DNA from: Fagopyrum homotropicum
Taxonomy: Eukaryota; Streptophyta; Magnoliopsida; Caryophyllales; Polygonaceae
NCBI GenBank assembly: GCA_033239125.1
Contig: BSWB01000005.1
Location: forward strand, 104,400,494-104,464,493
Direction of reading: 5' to 3'
Length of the DNA: 64,000 nucleotides
The notes below the pieces were generated by a model that was not told the origin of the DNA, made no database searches, and saw only the letters and a list, made by a program, of their open reading frames with translations. Of this stretch, positions 46,094 to 58,700 are shown one piece after another (the stretch's first letter is position 1; each line of letters opens with the position of its first letter). Position numbers and translations under genes: made by a program.

Positions 46094-47782
46094 TCCCTAA
46101 GCTGGTTCCTTATCTTTTTCCTTTTCCTCCTCAATTGGCTTCGGATATCCCTCAACCATCACTTGTTTTCCCGTATCAACTACTGTCTTGGGCAATGGCT
46201 CATTAATCTTCAATCCACTTCTAATAGTAATAGCCATAACTTGCCTCTTAGGATTATTTTCAGTCTTTCCAGGAAGCTTTCTTGGATCTGTAGGAGCTTC
46301 TCCTACTTTGTGGAACACCTGATTTTCTAAAGCCTTTTGAGCTTTAGAAATTGAAGTAATGGTGCTCTCCAATCCGCTCAACCCCCATCAACTGCTCGAG
46401 CATCATCTCCGTATAGTCTTTGGGAGGTTGATTAAATCCCGGTGGAGATGCTTGAGCCTTTGGTGGTGGTGGAGCTTGACTAGAGGAAGTTGGAGGATTC
46501 AATGCACCATCCAGGTTTGAATAAGAAAATTCGGGATAGTTTCCTCTACCGATGGAAATTCCTGTTGTTATAATTTATTGGCCCTTGATAGTTTCCTCTA
46601 CCGATGTAGTTCACATCTTGTTCATTAGGCGGCAACTTAGCTTGTGTCGGTGCATGAGTGTAAGTTCTTATAAGCTCCTTCAATGCTTTAATCTTATTGT
46701 TAATGATATCAAATTGAGCATTATTAGTTGTAGCGTACTAACCTCATAGACTCTAGGTCTCCGGAGTCTTTCATCAACTCTTCTCTGAGAATATTTCTCA
46801 ATCACTAAGGCTTGCTTCTCTACAAATTTCCATGTTTCATCAACGGTCTTCTCCATGAAAGTTCCTCCAGAAAGGGATTGAAGCTTGAATTGAGTTTTCT
46901 CATCCAAACCTTAAAATAAATCTCAAGAAGCTCGATCTTTGGAATGCCATGATGAGGACAATCTAGCAAAAGGTCCTTGAACCTTTCTCATGACTTGAAC
47001 AAGCTCTCCTTGTCCTTCATCACAAAAGCATTAATTTTACCTCTAAGTTTTGCAGTCTTCGATGGTGAGAAGAAATTGGTGAGGAATTTAGGTAGTCATC
47101 TCCTCCCAAGTGCCAACTCTTCCAGTTGGTAAAGATTGATATCAAGCAAGAGCCTTATCCTTCAAAGAAAAGGAAAATCCCCTTAACTTGTGACTATTGT
47201 TATCTAGTCTTGGAGGCCTCAATGTCTTCATAAGTATCTCATAATTCTGTAAGTGTTGGTGTGAAGACTCTCCTTCTAATCCTACAAATTGATTATGATG
47301 AATCATCATTAGAACTTAGGACAAAGCTCATAATCATGATCCGCGGGATTTCTGAAATTTACTCCCGGACGGCGTGCTCATTCATTTGGATCCATTCTTC
47401 GAGCCATAAATGGATTAAGTCCAATATTCCTCACCGGTTGGTGAGGTGCAGCTGCCGGTGCAGGTAGTGGAGGAATTTCTACCCGAACATTGCCTCCTCT
47501 TTCAAGAAGCAATTGCCTCATATTAGCTTGCATCTCAACTATTTGTGCTCTAATTTCTCCTTTTTCCTGTGTTGCTGCTCTTTTGTCTTCTAAGGCTTCA
47601 TCTCTAAGCCTTAATTGGTCCAAACCATGATCTATTTCGGCTTGAATATCTCTTCCATCCATCTTTTCCTTAGCTTTCCTTAGTCTTCTTATGTAAGTTT
47701 TCTCCGGTTCATGATCGTAGGAAACGAGTTCTTCGCATAAACCTAAAAAGAAAGGGATTTTTTTGCAAGAACAACCACTCAA
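46094..47782 (-). pseudogene. Athila-like Ty3/gypsy gag, frameshifted, truncated at its 3' end
   Basis: Reading leftwards from 47782: a Lys/Arg-rich N-terminus, then RRMDPNE, stop, and NFRNPADHDYEL. Across several frames one then reads RLRGFSFSLKDKALA, stop, GTWEEMTT and FKDLLLDCPHHGIPKIELLE in broken form. Next comes DEKTQFKLQSLSGGTFMEKT at 46907-46850 and, further on, ALENQVFHKVGEAPTDPRKL with KRQVMAITIRSG (46320-46220). The last two blocks are hallmarks of Athila gag (NQ-V-L, Q-NAITLRSG). Protease and pol are absent: the sequence stops next to the PRP39 3' UTR at about 46094. This is a dead remnant. Confidence 0.8.
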
Positions 47783-47853
47783 AGCAAAAAGATTAATAGC
47801 AAAAGCAAAAGTTTAAACTAGACAACCGAAATTACCGCTTCGTCTAAACCAAG

Positions 47854-47871
47854 TCCCCGACAATGACGCCA
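47854..47871 (-). other. Primer-binding site, tRNA-Asp type
   Basis: On the minus strand TGGCGTCATTGTCGGGGA, near the TGGCGCCGTTGCCGGGGA used by Athila/Tat elements (complement of the tRNA-Asp 3' end), with three differences. Confidence 0.75.
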
Positions 47872-47877
47872 AAAACT

Positions 47878-49480
47878 TGTTCGCTCTCACACGTGTGTGA
47901 AATATGAACGAAAATAATCTTTAAATTTATACATGAAACAAAAGCCAAGCAAATAATTGAACCCACATTGTACGGATCATTCACAACAAAAGAAAATATT
48001 ACAAGGTCGATCAAACGGACTATGGTGAAACCAAATATTAAATATCAAATCTAGCATAGATTGTTGCAATGATCAATGACTGAAAAGAACAAAAAGCAAT
48101 AATATGAATATATGATAATCAGGGGAATTGCAGATTCTAGAGATCAAGGCATCCGGTTGTGGTTTTCGACTCAAGACTTCTAAAGAACTATGGATAGAGC
48201 TAGGATTGCTAAGGGAATGTGTTTCTAAGGTGGGAAAGATCACGGGGAGGTCTCACTATCCACTATCCCAAACCAAAGATCCTATCACCGGGTAAGTCTC
48301 AAGGATCGAAGGAAAGGAAATATAATCTCAAACCAACCACTCAACGTAAGGGAATAGAAGTAACCTTTATCGGGTAAGTCATAGGTTAACTCACAAAGGC
48401 GAGAAGAAGGCACACACAAACCCAATAAAGGCTAAACCTTTATTATCTAACACTCATTATATTTGACAACCAAGAAAGGGAATCACTGGGAATGTCTCTT
48501 CTCAAGCTTAGATGTAAGCTTGAAAGGCTCAACAAAGCTAGGAATTGGGCAGTCTAAAACCTAGGAAAAATGATATAACATAAACGGATCAACAGAAGAA
48601 ACCACAAGTTGTTCTTGCTAAAATCTCGGCCAAGATTCTTGAAGAACAAACCGAGATTCATATTTGCAAAGGTAAAACAAACTCTCAGGGTCCAATCTAA
48701 ACTTAAAGGCTCAATCTATTATTATCTAAACCACAACCATCAACAATCACCTAGAATCACAAGAGATTTTCCCAACAACACACATATTCAGATCAAGAAA
48801 GATATATGAAATCAAGAAAATCATAAACCAAAAGAAGAGTAAGAAGTACTTAGCAAGGTGTCTTCAATAATCAAAATCAAAACCAATCTAGTAACAAAGA
48901 TCCAATCTTGTGTCTAAAAACAATGAAATCTAAAAACTATGTATTTCTCTCAAGAATCTTCACAATCTCTCAATCCGAAAGTGTTGCAACTAATGATGAT
49001 GTAATCTCTCTAAAGTGTAGTATCCGATGGTGTATGTATGATGTAAGACGTATATCGATCCCCAATACGTCCCTTTGATGCTGCAACTATGCTTGACTTA
49101 TAGAAGGTCTAGGGTTGCAAAACTTCGAGCCATGTTATTTTACACAATCTCGGCCGAGATTTCCATGAATTAACCGAGATTATATATTGTTAAGTGTTTC
49201 CTTTAGCTCCTTGCTTGTATCCTTTTGATTGATGATCCTTTGTCCTCCTTTATGCTCCAAAATGCTTCCTATGTGATCCACATTGATGTCTTGTCCTTGT
49301 ATGTTCTGTTTTCACTCCAAAATGTGTCAATTTAACTACAATTACAACAAAATTATACGTTGACATCTTTTCTAACAAAGTAGGCAAATATAAGCTCAAA
49401 TGCTAAGGATCTATGTCTATGCATGCAAAAGAAAGGGAAAACTACCTAAATACATGTCTATAACTAGGTCATGGTTCATG
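47878..49480 (-). repeat. Probable 5' LTR of the Athila-like element (right border uncertain)
   Basis: This starts six bases outside the primer site. In plus orientation the edge reads TGTTCGCTCTCACACGTGTG, with a CACGTG palindrome. It runs to about 49480, where a differently oriented gag fragment begins. It carries two copies of the AATCTCGGCC...GAGATT motif (48623 and 49146). No partner LTR is in the window, so its length is inferred only from context. Confidence 0.5.
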
Positions 49481-49485
49481 TCATC

Positions 49486-52400
49486 AAGATGTGAGGCAAC
49501 GATTGGATAGCATCAAGCAAGGTTCCATGACTGAAGGAAGTATATACCACCATGCAAATGACGATGGTGAAAGCTAACATTCAAGAGGATGGGGAGTCTA
49601 TTATGGCTTGATTTTTAAGAATTTTGCATCCTTCATTAGCCAATGAAATTGATTTATATCCATATGCTTCAATGACTAACGTACTACATTTGACTATAAA
49701 GGTAGAGAAGAAGATCAAATGACAGAACCAAGGATCGGGTTCGTGGAATCCAGAGAGGAAATCCCGGCCAAATCCCGGCTGAGGTATTGGCCGAGATTTT
49801 TAGAAACATGAGGGAAGATAAACAACTCCAGATCCAGTAGCCCAAAAATCTTCTTCGCAGTCTCTCCATTTGAATGAGCCTTCAAAGGATAATAAAGGGA
49901 GCACTTCTAACTCTACTTTACGTTCTAGAGATATCGTATGCTTTAAATGTCAAGGTAGATGTCACTACATGAGAGATTGTCCTAATAAAAGGGTGTTATT
50001 TTAAATTAACAAGGACAATATGAGAGTGAGGAAGAACATGATAATGATCATACCCATCTTAGTGCATTGCATGAACATGATAGCACTAGTGAAAGTGATG
50101 AAGGTTGTGAATATGAGCACGAAGAATCTTTAATTGCTATGAGAACTTTGCATGCTAAGATAGCCCCATGTGAGGATAATGAAAGGGAGAACCTTTTTTA
50201 TACTAGATGTCTTGTTCAAGGAAAGGTGTGCAACATGATTATTGGTGGTGGTAGTTGTTGCAACATTGCTAGTGATGAGTTGATCCCTAAGTTGCAAATC
50301 ACTACTTTCTATCATCCTAAACCTTCTAAATTGCATTGGATGAATGATTGTGCAGAATTGAAAGTTAATCGACAAGCTAAGATTGCTTTCACATTAGGAA
50401 AATATGAGGATATTGTTGTGTGTGATATTGTGCCTATGCAATCATGTCATATCTTATTAGGGCATCCATGACAATTTGATAGAAAAGTCAAACATGACGG
50501 TTATACTAACAAACATTCCTTTGAGTTCAATGGACAAGCAATTACTCTTATACCCATGAATCCCTTGCAAATTGCAGAACTTTATGACAAGAAGGAGAAA
50601 CACAAGGAAAAAGAGCGAGAAACACCTTCCAAAGAAGAAATCTCGGGAAAAACAGGGAAATCTCGCCCGAGATATGAAGAATCTCGACCCAGTTAAGAGA
50701 AATCACAATCTAGTGCAGAATCTCGGCCGCAAAGCAAAAATCTCACCCGAGATTTACAGACCGAGATTCCTTCTCTGAAGCCTAATCGAGCCCTTTTAGC
50801 ATCCAATGAGAATTTCTTGATGATTTTGTTCCTTTGGATATTGTTTTACTGAGCATATGTAAAAGCATTATGACTTTGAGTGACAAAGTCAAGGCTATCT
50901 TATCTAAAACATTTTAAGGACTTTGAATGAGTTTTGTGATGTATTTCTGAATGAGATTCCTGCATATCTTCCACCTTTTCAAGGCATTGAGCATCTAATT
51001 GATTTCATTCCAAGTTCGACACTTTCTAATCGTCCAACATACAAGATGAGTCCTTAGAAAAGCCAAAAAATTCAAGATCAAGTGCAAGAGCTTTTGAATA
51101 AAGGGTATGTTCGAGAAAGCTTGAGTTCATGTGTGGTTCTAGTTCTATGGGTACCAAAGAAAGATAATACTTGGAGGATGTGTGTTGATTGTAGAGCAAT
51201 CAATAACATTACTATCAAGTATCGACATCCCATTACTAGATTATATGACATGCTAGATGAGCATAGTGGAGCTACATTGTTCTCCAAGATTGATCTTAAG
51301 AGTGAATATCATCAAATTTGGATGCAAGAAGGTGATGAATGGAAGACGGCGTTTAAGACTTATAAGTTTGGTCTTTATGAGAGGCTGATATTCCTTTTGG
51401 TTTGACTAACACTCATAGTAATTTCATGATATTGATGAATGATGTCTTACGTCATTTCATTGGAAAGTTTGTGGTTGTCTACTTTTACGACATTCTTATC
51501 TACATCAAATCACTCGAGGAGCATGAAAAACATTTGAGGGAAGTACTACAAACTCTTAATACTGAATCTTTATATGCTAATATTGAGAAATGTGGGTTTA
51601 ATACTGATCAAGTTGTTTCCTTGGATTCGTAGTGAGTACAAGAGGTCTAGAGGTGAACAAGGAGAAGATCAAGGTATCCAAGAATGGCCTAAATCTACCG
51701 CAATCAGTCATGTCCGATCTTTTCATGGACTAGCAACATTTTATATACATTTTGTACGAGACTTCAACACCATTGCAACCCCTCTCACATCTCTCACGAA
51801 GAAGCAAGTACAAGTCGAGTGGGGAGAACTTCAAGAAAAAACATTTAAGGAGTTGAAGAAACAACTATCGCATGCACCAATATTTCTAGCACTTCCATAG
51901 ATTTCACTAAACCGTTTGAGGTTGAGTGTGATGCATCGGGGAATGGAATTGGAGGAGTGCTTATGTAACAAGGTAAGTCACTTGCCTAATTTAGTGAAAA
52001 ATTAAAAGGAGCATGCTTGAACTATTCAACCTATGACAAAGAATTATATACTTTATTTCGAGTTTTCAAGAGTTGACAACATTATCTTTGGCCTAATGAG
52101 TTAATCCTTAGAACTAATCATGAGTCTCTAAAGTATTTTAGGAGTCAAGATAAGTTGGATGGGAGTTATGATAGATGAATGGAGTTTATAGAAATTTTTC
52201 CATATATCATCAAGTATAAGAAAGAAAAAGACAATGTTGTTACTGATGCCCTTTCTAGGAGACATTCATTGATCAGCACAATGGATTCTAAGGTCTTATG
52301 CTTCCATTATTTAAGGATCTATACGTGGATGACATTGATTTTGGTGATATTTACACGCAATGTAAATCTCGGCCTTATTCCACAAATCTCGGCCGAGAAT

Positions 52401-53880
52401 CTGACTGAGATTTTCCATTGTTGCGTGATAAATACTATATGTTCGAAGGTTTTCTGTTTCATGAGGATAAAGTATGCATCCCTAGATGTTCTCTCAGACT
52501 ATACTGGTTGAGGAAGCTCATATGGGAGACTTAATGGGACATTTTGATAGAGATAAGACTTATCACATGCTGCATTCATATTTTTATCGACCTTATATGC
52601 TTAAAGATGTTGAGAATATGCTTAAGAGATGCATTGTGTGTTTAAAAGCTAAGTCTAGATTAAAACCACATGGTATGTATACTCCCTTACCTACACCTAC
52701 TTCACCATGACTTGATATTGGTATGGACTTTATTCTAGGATTACCAAGGACTAAGAAGGGGATATATTCTATATTTGTGGTTGTTGGTCGTTTTTCTAAA
52801 ATGGCTCATTTTATTGCTTGCCATAAGACTGACGATGTTTATAACGTGGCTAACTTTTATTTAGGGAAGTTGTTAGGTTACATGGAGTACCAAGGACTAG
52901 CGATAGGGATGTTAAATTTCTTAGTTTCTTTTGGGAGACTTTTTGGGGAAAGTTTGGTATAATGTTGTTATTTTCAACCTCTAGTCGTCCTCAAACGCAT
53001 GGTCAAATAGAAGTCACTAATGGGACTTCAACCACTATTTTGAGAGCTGTTTTGAAGGACAATTTGAATGCGTGAGAGGATATTTTACCACATGTAGAAT
53101 TTGCTTATAATAGTACCTTGCATACATCTACTAATCTAACGCCTTTTGAGTGTGTCTATGAGTTGAATCCTTTGACCCCTTTTGATCTTGTACCGTTGCC
53201 TATAGAGGAGCGAGTAGATTTTATTGTAGGAAAACAATGTTGAGTTCATCAAGGAGTTGCATGAAAAAGCATGCATAAGGTTGGAAAACAAAGGAAAAAA
53301 TGTGCCATCCAAGGCCAACCGGAATCATAAGGAAGTGTTATTCAAACCAGGATATTTTAGTATGGTTGCACCTAAGGAAAGAGTGATTTCCGAAGAAGAG
53401 GAAGTCTAAGTTGTCTCCAAGAGGAGATGGGCCATTTTGTGTAAAGTGTAAGGTTGGTAACAACGCTTATGTCTTGGAGCTCCCAACTGAGTATGGAGTA
53501 AGCAAGACCTTCAATGTAGGAGACTTGAGTCCTTTTGAGTCTAAAAATGAACATGTTGGTGATTCGAGGACGAATCCTTCTCAAAAAGGGGAGTATGATA
53601 AGGGACCATTCTCAACAACACCTCAAGGACCAATCACTAGATCAATGACCAAGACATTGAAGGATAATACAACCTCATCATCTTCGAGTCCCACCATGGA
53701 AGGAGCTATCACTAGAGCAAGAGAAAAGATCATTCATGAAGAAGTTGTTAGCTTATTGACAACATGTGCACTCAAAGAGACCTCACTCATACTTAGGTCT
53801 TATTTAGTGACATTGTTGGCTACTGTGGAAGGACCATACAAGGACCAAGATTATCAAACAAGCATAGAAGGTAGTTAGGA
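49486..53880 (+). pseudogene. Decayed Ty3/gypsy chromovirus gag-pol (CRM/Galadriel-like, tentative)
   Basis: In order: the C-terminal part of gag (RLDSIKQGSMT...MQMTMVKANIQED), a CCHC knuckle CFKCQGRCHYMRDC at 49939-49980, protease (NLFYTRCLVQGKVCNMIIGG; the active-site Asp is Gly), RT (WRMCVDCRAINNITIKYRHP, LFSKIDLKSEYHQIWM; the FDDI motif is FYDI), RNase H (FEVECDASGNGIGG, stop), integrase HHCC (GHFDRDKTYHML, RCIVCLKAK), core (FILGLPRTKKGIYSIFVVVG; catalytic Asp of the VVDRFSK block is Gly) and a C-terminus (VLELPTEYGVSKTFNVGDLS, DSRTNPSQKGEYDKG). At least nine stops or shifts break it. Gag lacks its N-terminal part. Confidence 0.85.
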
Positions 53881-54530
53881 CGAGGAAAGAGCTCTAGAGA
53901 AGAAATATCGGCCCTGAGGACCAAAATCTCGCCCGAGACTTCTACAAATATTGACCGAGATTTGGCTCTTGTCGAGTTATAAGATCCCGCCACGATCCTA
54001 TTAGTCTTGGATAGTTTTTATTATTTTAATATCTTTAAGGCTCTAAAACATTCTAAAGGTATTTGTTGATCATATCTTTTAGAATTATCTTTTAGCTGTA
54101 GATTTTATCTTTAGCCTTATAAGGTGAGATTATTAGGTATATTTAATTTGATTAATATTTCCACTATATTGTTTGAACTCGCTGCTTCATTTACAAAGTT
54201 GGTGTTTTATTCATTTCTATTCAATCAAAGAGAGAGCCTTGATTGAATCCTTGTGAGTACTAGCTAGATTGCGCTTATGTGTGTTAATCATCTTAAAGGT
54301 TGGTTTTCCTTGTCAATTTTAGTCTCTCTTTGTGCTTGTCTTATCTAGAAGGCTTGCGTAAAGTTAAAGAAGTGATCGTTAAGGTAAGCTCTTCGTTAAG
54401 GGGTTTTGACACATAATTGGTCAATGTTCTTTGCGGGAATACCTTGGTTCATATCTTCCTATATTTCCATTAAATTCCTTCCATATAATCATCTTCTTAT
54501 CTTTTCATTATCAATTCATCAAACTCACGT
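53594..54530 (+). repeat. Possible 3' LTR of the decayed chromovirus (inferred)
   Basis: CAAAAAGGGGAGTA at 53580-53593 could be a polypurine tract, with an LTR starting TGATAAGGGACC. In several chromoviruses pol reads into the LTR in this way, and here the open frame continues to 53878. The following ~650 bases are non-coding and LTR-like. No second copy is available to prove it. Confidence 0.35.
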
Positions 54531-54533
54531 TCT

Positions 54534-54935
54534 TTGGTTTCGAAGTTAGATAAATCTCGGCCAAACACCAAAATCTCGCCTGAGATTCCTTCTTTGAGGC
54601 AGTTCGTGGACTTTCAATCTAGATCGGAAATCGTGGGTTCAACCCCGCATCAACACGTGTCAGCAATCTTCCAAAGACGAATGCCAAAGAAATGTAGTGA
54701 TCCAGGTATGGTAAGCATTCCTTGTCTCATTGACGAAACTTGCTTTGACAAAACCATGCTTGATTTAGGTGCTTCAATTAATGTTTTATCATACTCCATT
54801 TATAAATCACTTGGTCTTGGACCATTGCATGAAACCGGAATATTTGTACAAATCCTATCGTGGGTGAAAATTTGGTACCTTATTTTAGAAGAAATTCCTA
54901 TTAATCTAGTCAAGGTATTTTTGAATATTTGTTGA
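54534..54935 (+). pseudogene. Athila-like protease fragment
   Basis: The frame reads HVSAIFQRRMPKKCSDPGM, VSIPCLIDETCFDKTMLDLG, ASINVLSYSIYKSLGLGPLH. This is the retropepsin of Athila-type elements, with the active site in the form LDLGAS. It has lost the Asn/pol continuation after about 54860, where the frame degrades. It is on the opposite strand to the Athila-like gag at 46094-47782, so the two are not one uninterrupted element. Just upstream lies another copy of the CTCGGCC/CTCGCC-GAGATT motif (about 54549-54585). Confidence 0.75.
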
Positions 54936-55724
54936 AAGCTTGAATGCAATCATTAAATAACTTGATTTTGAATTTAAGTTTGCCTTTATCAGGATTATTT
55001 CTTGAGAAAAGATGATGTTTTTCATTTTGTTAGGAGTTATTTAGTTTTTGAGCTGATACTATTTAAAATATCTTTATTAACTCATCCATTTATGGTCGGA
55101 TAACTATTATATTTTTGTAGGTTGTTTGTTTCTAGGATGTCTTCCTCTTTTGGTTGTCAAGTCTACATTTGTTGTTGTTTGAAATGCTCACTAGTAGTTG
55201 GTTAGGACATACATAATCATAGTACTTGATGTCGTTATTACCTTAGAAAAGATTACAATGTCATCTTCAAATGTCAAGAAACGAATAATGGACTCGCTCC
55301 TAGATATTGAAAAGCCTATTGTCTTCCTATTTTCATTCCTACTACTTGTATGTTTTTGGCCAAAAACTCATTAAGTTAAAAAGTAAAGAGATAGTGGATG
55401 CTCTTGACAACTTGATTTTCACTAATTTTGCGTATGGATATGAAATATAAATTCTCTCTAAAAATAAAACTCAAAAATGCAAATTTAGGTATTTTTTAAA
55501 ATAATTTATATAATTAAAAAAAAACAATTTATATAAGTTGGTTTCACATTAAACGTTATTTATCACAGGCTTCACTGTATAAGTATGTTTAATCTAGTTT
55601 GTCCGTATGTTAGCGGTTAGTATGTGATTGTGACAGTAAGTATCACTACAAAATCTATTCTCAAGAAATTCCTGGGTGGCCGGGCGGTTTTCTCTCGCAA
55701 TACACAGCTCTACAGATCTAATCA
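54936..55724. other. AT-rich intergenic DNA and presumed promoter of the 55725 gene
   Basis: No coding feature. A TATAAGT word at about 55578 lies roughly 145 bases before the ATG and could be a weak TATA box. Confidence 0.4.
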
Positions 55725-58700
55725 ATGGCGGATATTAGGACGGCCGTACTCTCCCTCACGATGGCGGCGTTGCTCGTATGCGCCATCGCCGGGGACAATA
55801 ACCACGCATACTCTCCCTGTAGAGACACAACGGTGCAGAAGCACGATGGATTCACAGTCGGTATAGCATTTGCTGCCAAGAGCTCCTTTTACTCTACCAC
55901 TAACACCTCCATCCAGCTCTCGCCCTGCGACAAGCGTCTCTCCCTCTCCAACTCCAACGCTCAGCTCGCCCTCTTCCGCCCCAAGGTCGACGAGATCTCT
56001 CTCCTCACCGTCAATTCCTCCTCCCTCGCACCGGTACATCTCTCTAGATCCATCTGTTTTATTTCACTGCGATGTGATCGAGTTAGGGTTTGTGTTTGGT
56101 AATATTAATTTTAGCTTACATTTTGGTTTTGATGTTAGCTTGTTTGCGCCTGAACTAGATCGAATCCCTTTTCTCTATGCTCAGTTAATTTTTGTTTCGT
56201 TCGTCTTTGGTTTCAAGTGAAGTAGAAGATTTGAGTGCTGCAATTAACAATGCAACTAATTTTCTCTCTCTAAATATAATGTCTAAAATATTCGTGTTGA
56301 ATCTGTGAAAAAATCTAGTTAGGAATATGTCATATAATAGCAAAACCTAATCACACACAAAAACTACAGAATTCAAACTTATACGATTCTGATTGGAACT
56401 TTTCCTGGCCATTTGTGTCAATTGACCTTTTCAAGTTCTCCGAGTCCTTGTCAGCTAGGGGGCTTTCCTCCGTACATCCAGTATTTGCCTAATCAATGGA
56501 TGCGTTGATTGCTGATTTTTGTAGAAATGGATTCCAGGAATTTTTAGTACTCTCTTTGGCTAGTTGCTCTGATAATCTGATTTTTTTCTTAAGCAAGTGC
56601 CTAAGCTCGATCCCCTCACTTTGTAGCCCCATGGCGTATATTATTCTATGTTTTAAACCAATTTGTCTAATCTTTTATGAATTAAAATCAAAACTGTCTT
56701 AGTCAATCCATCTATTGTTAACCTCCCTAGCTGATCACTATTATTACGAACTTTGACTTGTTTCTGTTTTTGTGTTGATGCTATATTACTAACTTGAGGA
56801 ACTTCTGAAAGGGCTCATATCTCACTTGTAAAATCATACTTCTGACCCGTGATCATTGATGACTTCTTAAATGTCATCTTGTTACTTACTCAACCACTTG
56901 TCATTGTCTCATTGTTAATAATATTGCCACTGTTCTCTTCCATGGATAGTTGACCTTTACTCCCCTCCCTTACTGCCATGGGTTTCTCTCCCCTTACTGC
57001 CTTGTGCTAATGGTGGTTGCCTATGGCAGCATTCTTGCTTCACGAAGATACTGAAGGTCCTTAGAATCATGGTTGTTGAATCCTCTCTTAAGATGTTTAA
57101 GTAACATAAAACTGGAAACACATTAGGAAATTTACAGTTAGTTAATGCATGCATGCAATGAGAACTTGTAATCACTATCCATGATGGTGGATGCATTCTT
57201 GTTTAAATACTCATCAGTATAGGATAGTCTCCTTTTTCTTGCTCAAATCATGATGGTCGATGCATATAAAAGGTCAACTTCTATTACATTATATGTGTAG
57301 GATCAATGTACAACTCTTCCTCTAGCTTACCCACTTATTCCTCTTCAAAGTTCTTTTGAGCTTTGAAGGGGGTAAATCTTAAACTTCCTTTTCTCTTCAT
57401 CCATTGTTATGCTATAGCCTGCAAGCCAGTGTGCCTGCATACTTGTCTGTTTGTACATATGCCAATGCTCAGTCCCCAATCATATAATGATTTTTATGTT
57501 TTTTGTAATTTCGAAAACGGAAAGGTAGTGATTGTATAACTCATTCCAAGCTGCTAACCAGTATCCTATAGGCTAGATGAGAAACAATCTCCAAAATAAA
57601 AGAATCCTCTTTATGTTGTAGAGTTTTCAGCTTTGAAAATGCAAAGTTCAAAATGAAGGAAAACCTGCAATAAAGCTTCCTGTATTTTCCAAAACGAAAA
57701 GTTAGAAATTATACTTATAAATCATTCCAAGTTGCTAACCAGTAGCCTATAGGCTAGATGGGAAACAATCTCCAAAATAAATTTATGTTGTAGAGATTTC
57801 AGCTTTGAAATGCAAAGTTCACATTTGAAGGAAAACGCTGCAATAAAGCTTCCTGTGCTCTGATCACTCCTCCAACTCCTAGCTATATTTCCTGTGAACT
57901 CTTTCCCTTTCCTAGGGAAATCTGGAAACGTGTATCCTAATATAAAACTATGGCAACTATGACATTTCTTGTCTCCCAACCTTTTTTTGTTTCTCTTTTC
58001 AGCATATCTTTCTGTGATTCCCTTTGCCGGAACCATGTGTAGTTAACTTACACCATTCAACAGGCCTTGGCTCCCAAGTATTCCACTCTTCTTGTGTTGC
58101 TTTTTAATTTGTCTTGCCCATCCAGCATTTATCTTTGTAAGCATTTTTTGTATCTGCCTTAATAAATAATAAGGTGTAATATATTCTTTAAGGCTCAAAT
58201 CATCTTCTCCAAAAAGCCTGTTTGTTTTAGCAATCTCCAAATACACCATGTTGTACTGAGAACGCAGAATGCTGTTTCCTTTTCCCTCCAAAATATTGTT
58301 CCGGATTTATTCCTCTAAGTCATCCTCACCTATGAAGCACAAAAACGTGAGATGGGTACTGTTTCACGTCTTAAAGGAAGAAATAACCGTAAGAAGTGGG
58401 AAGTAAGAAGTGGGAAGCTGCAGACAACGGCCACAATACATGTAAACTACTTGAACTGGGTTTGAAATAGGAAAGAGACACAGCACCCGAAACTGGATTC
58501 ATAAAATACAGTAGTGTGTCTTCTTGAAACTACAAAGAATGTTATTTTTTCTTCATGAAGACAAGCATCCAAACATCACAGACTTCTTGTGCTCATTCTT
58601 CTGTTTTACTTTTCTTGGGTTCCCTCTGTGAATCTGGGCATAGGATCAAGTCACAGGTCTAAACACAAAAAGACTCCCTGAAATGGTGAAGGCGTGGATA

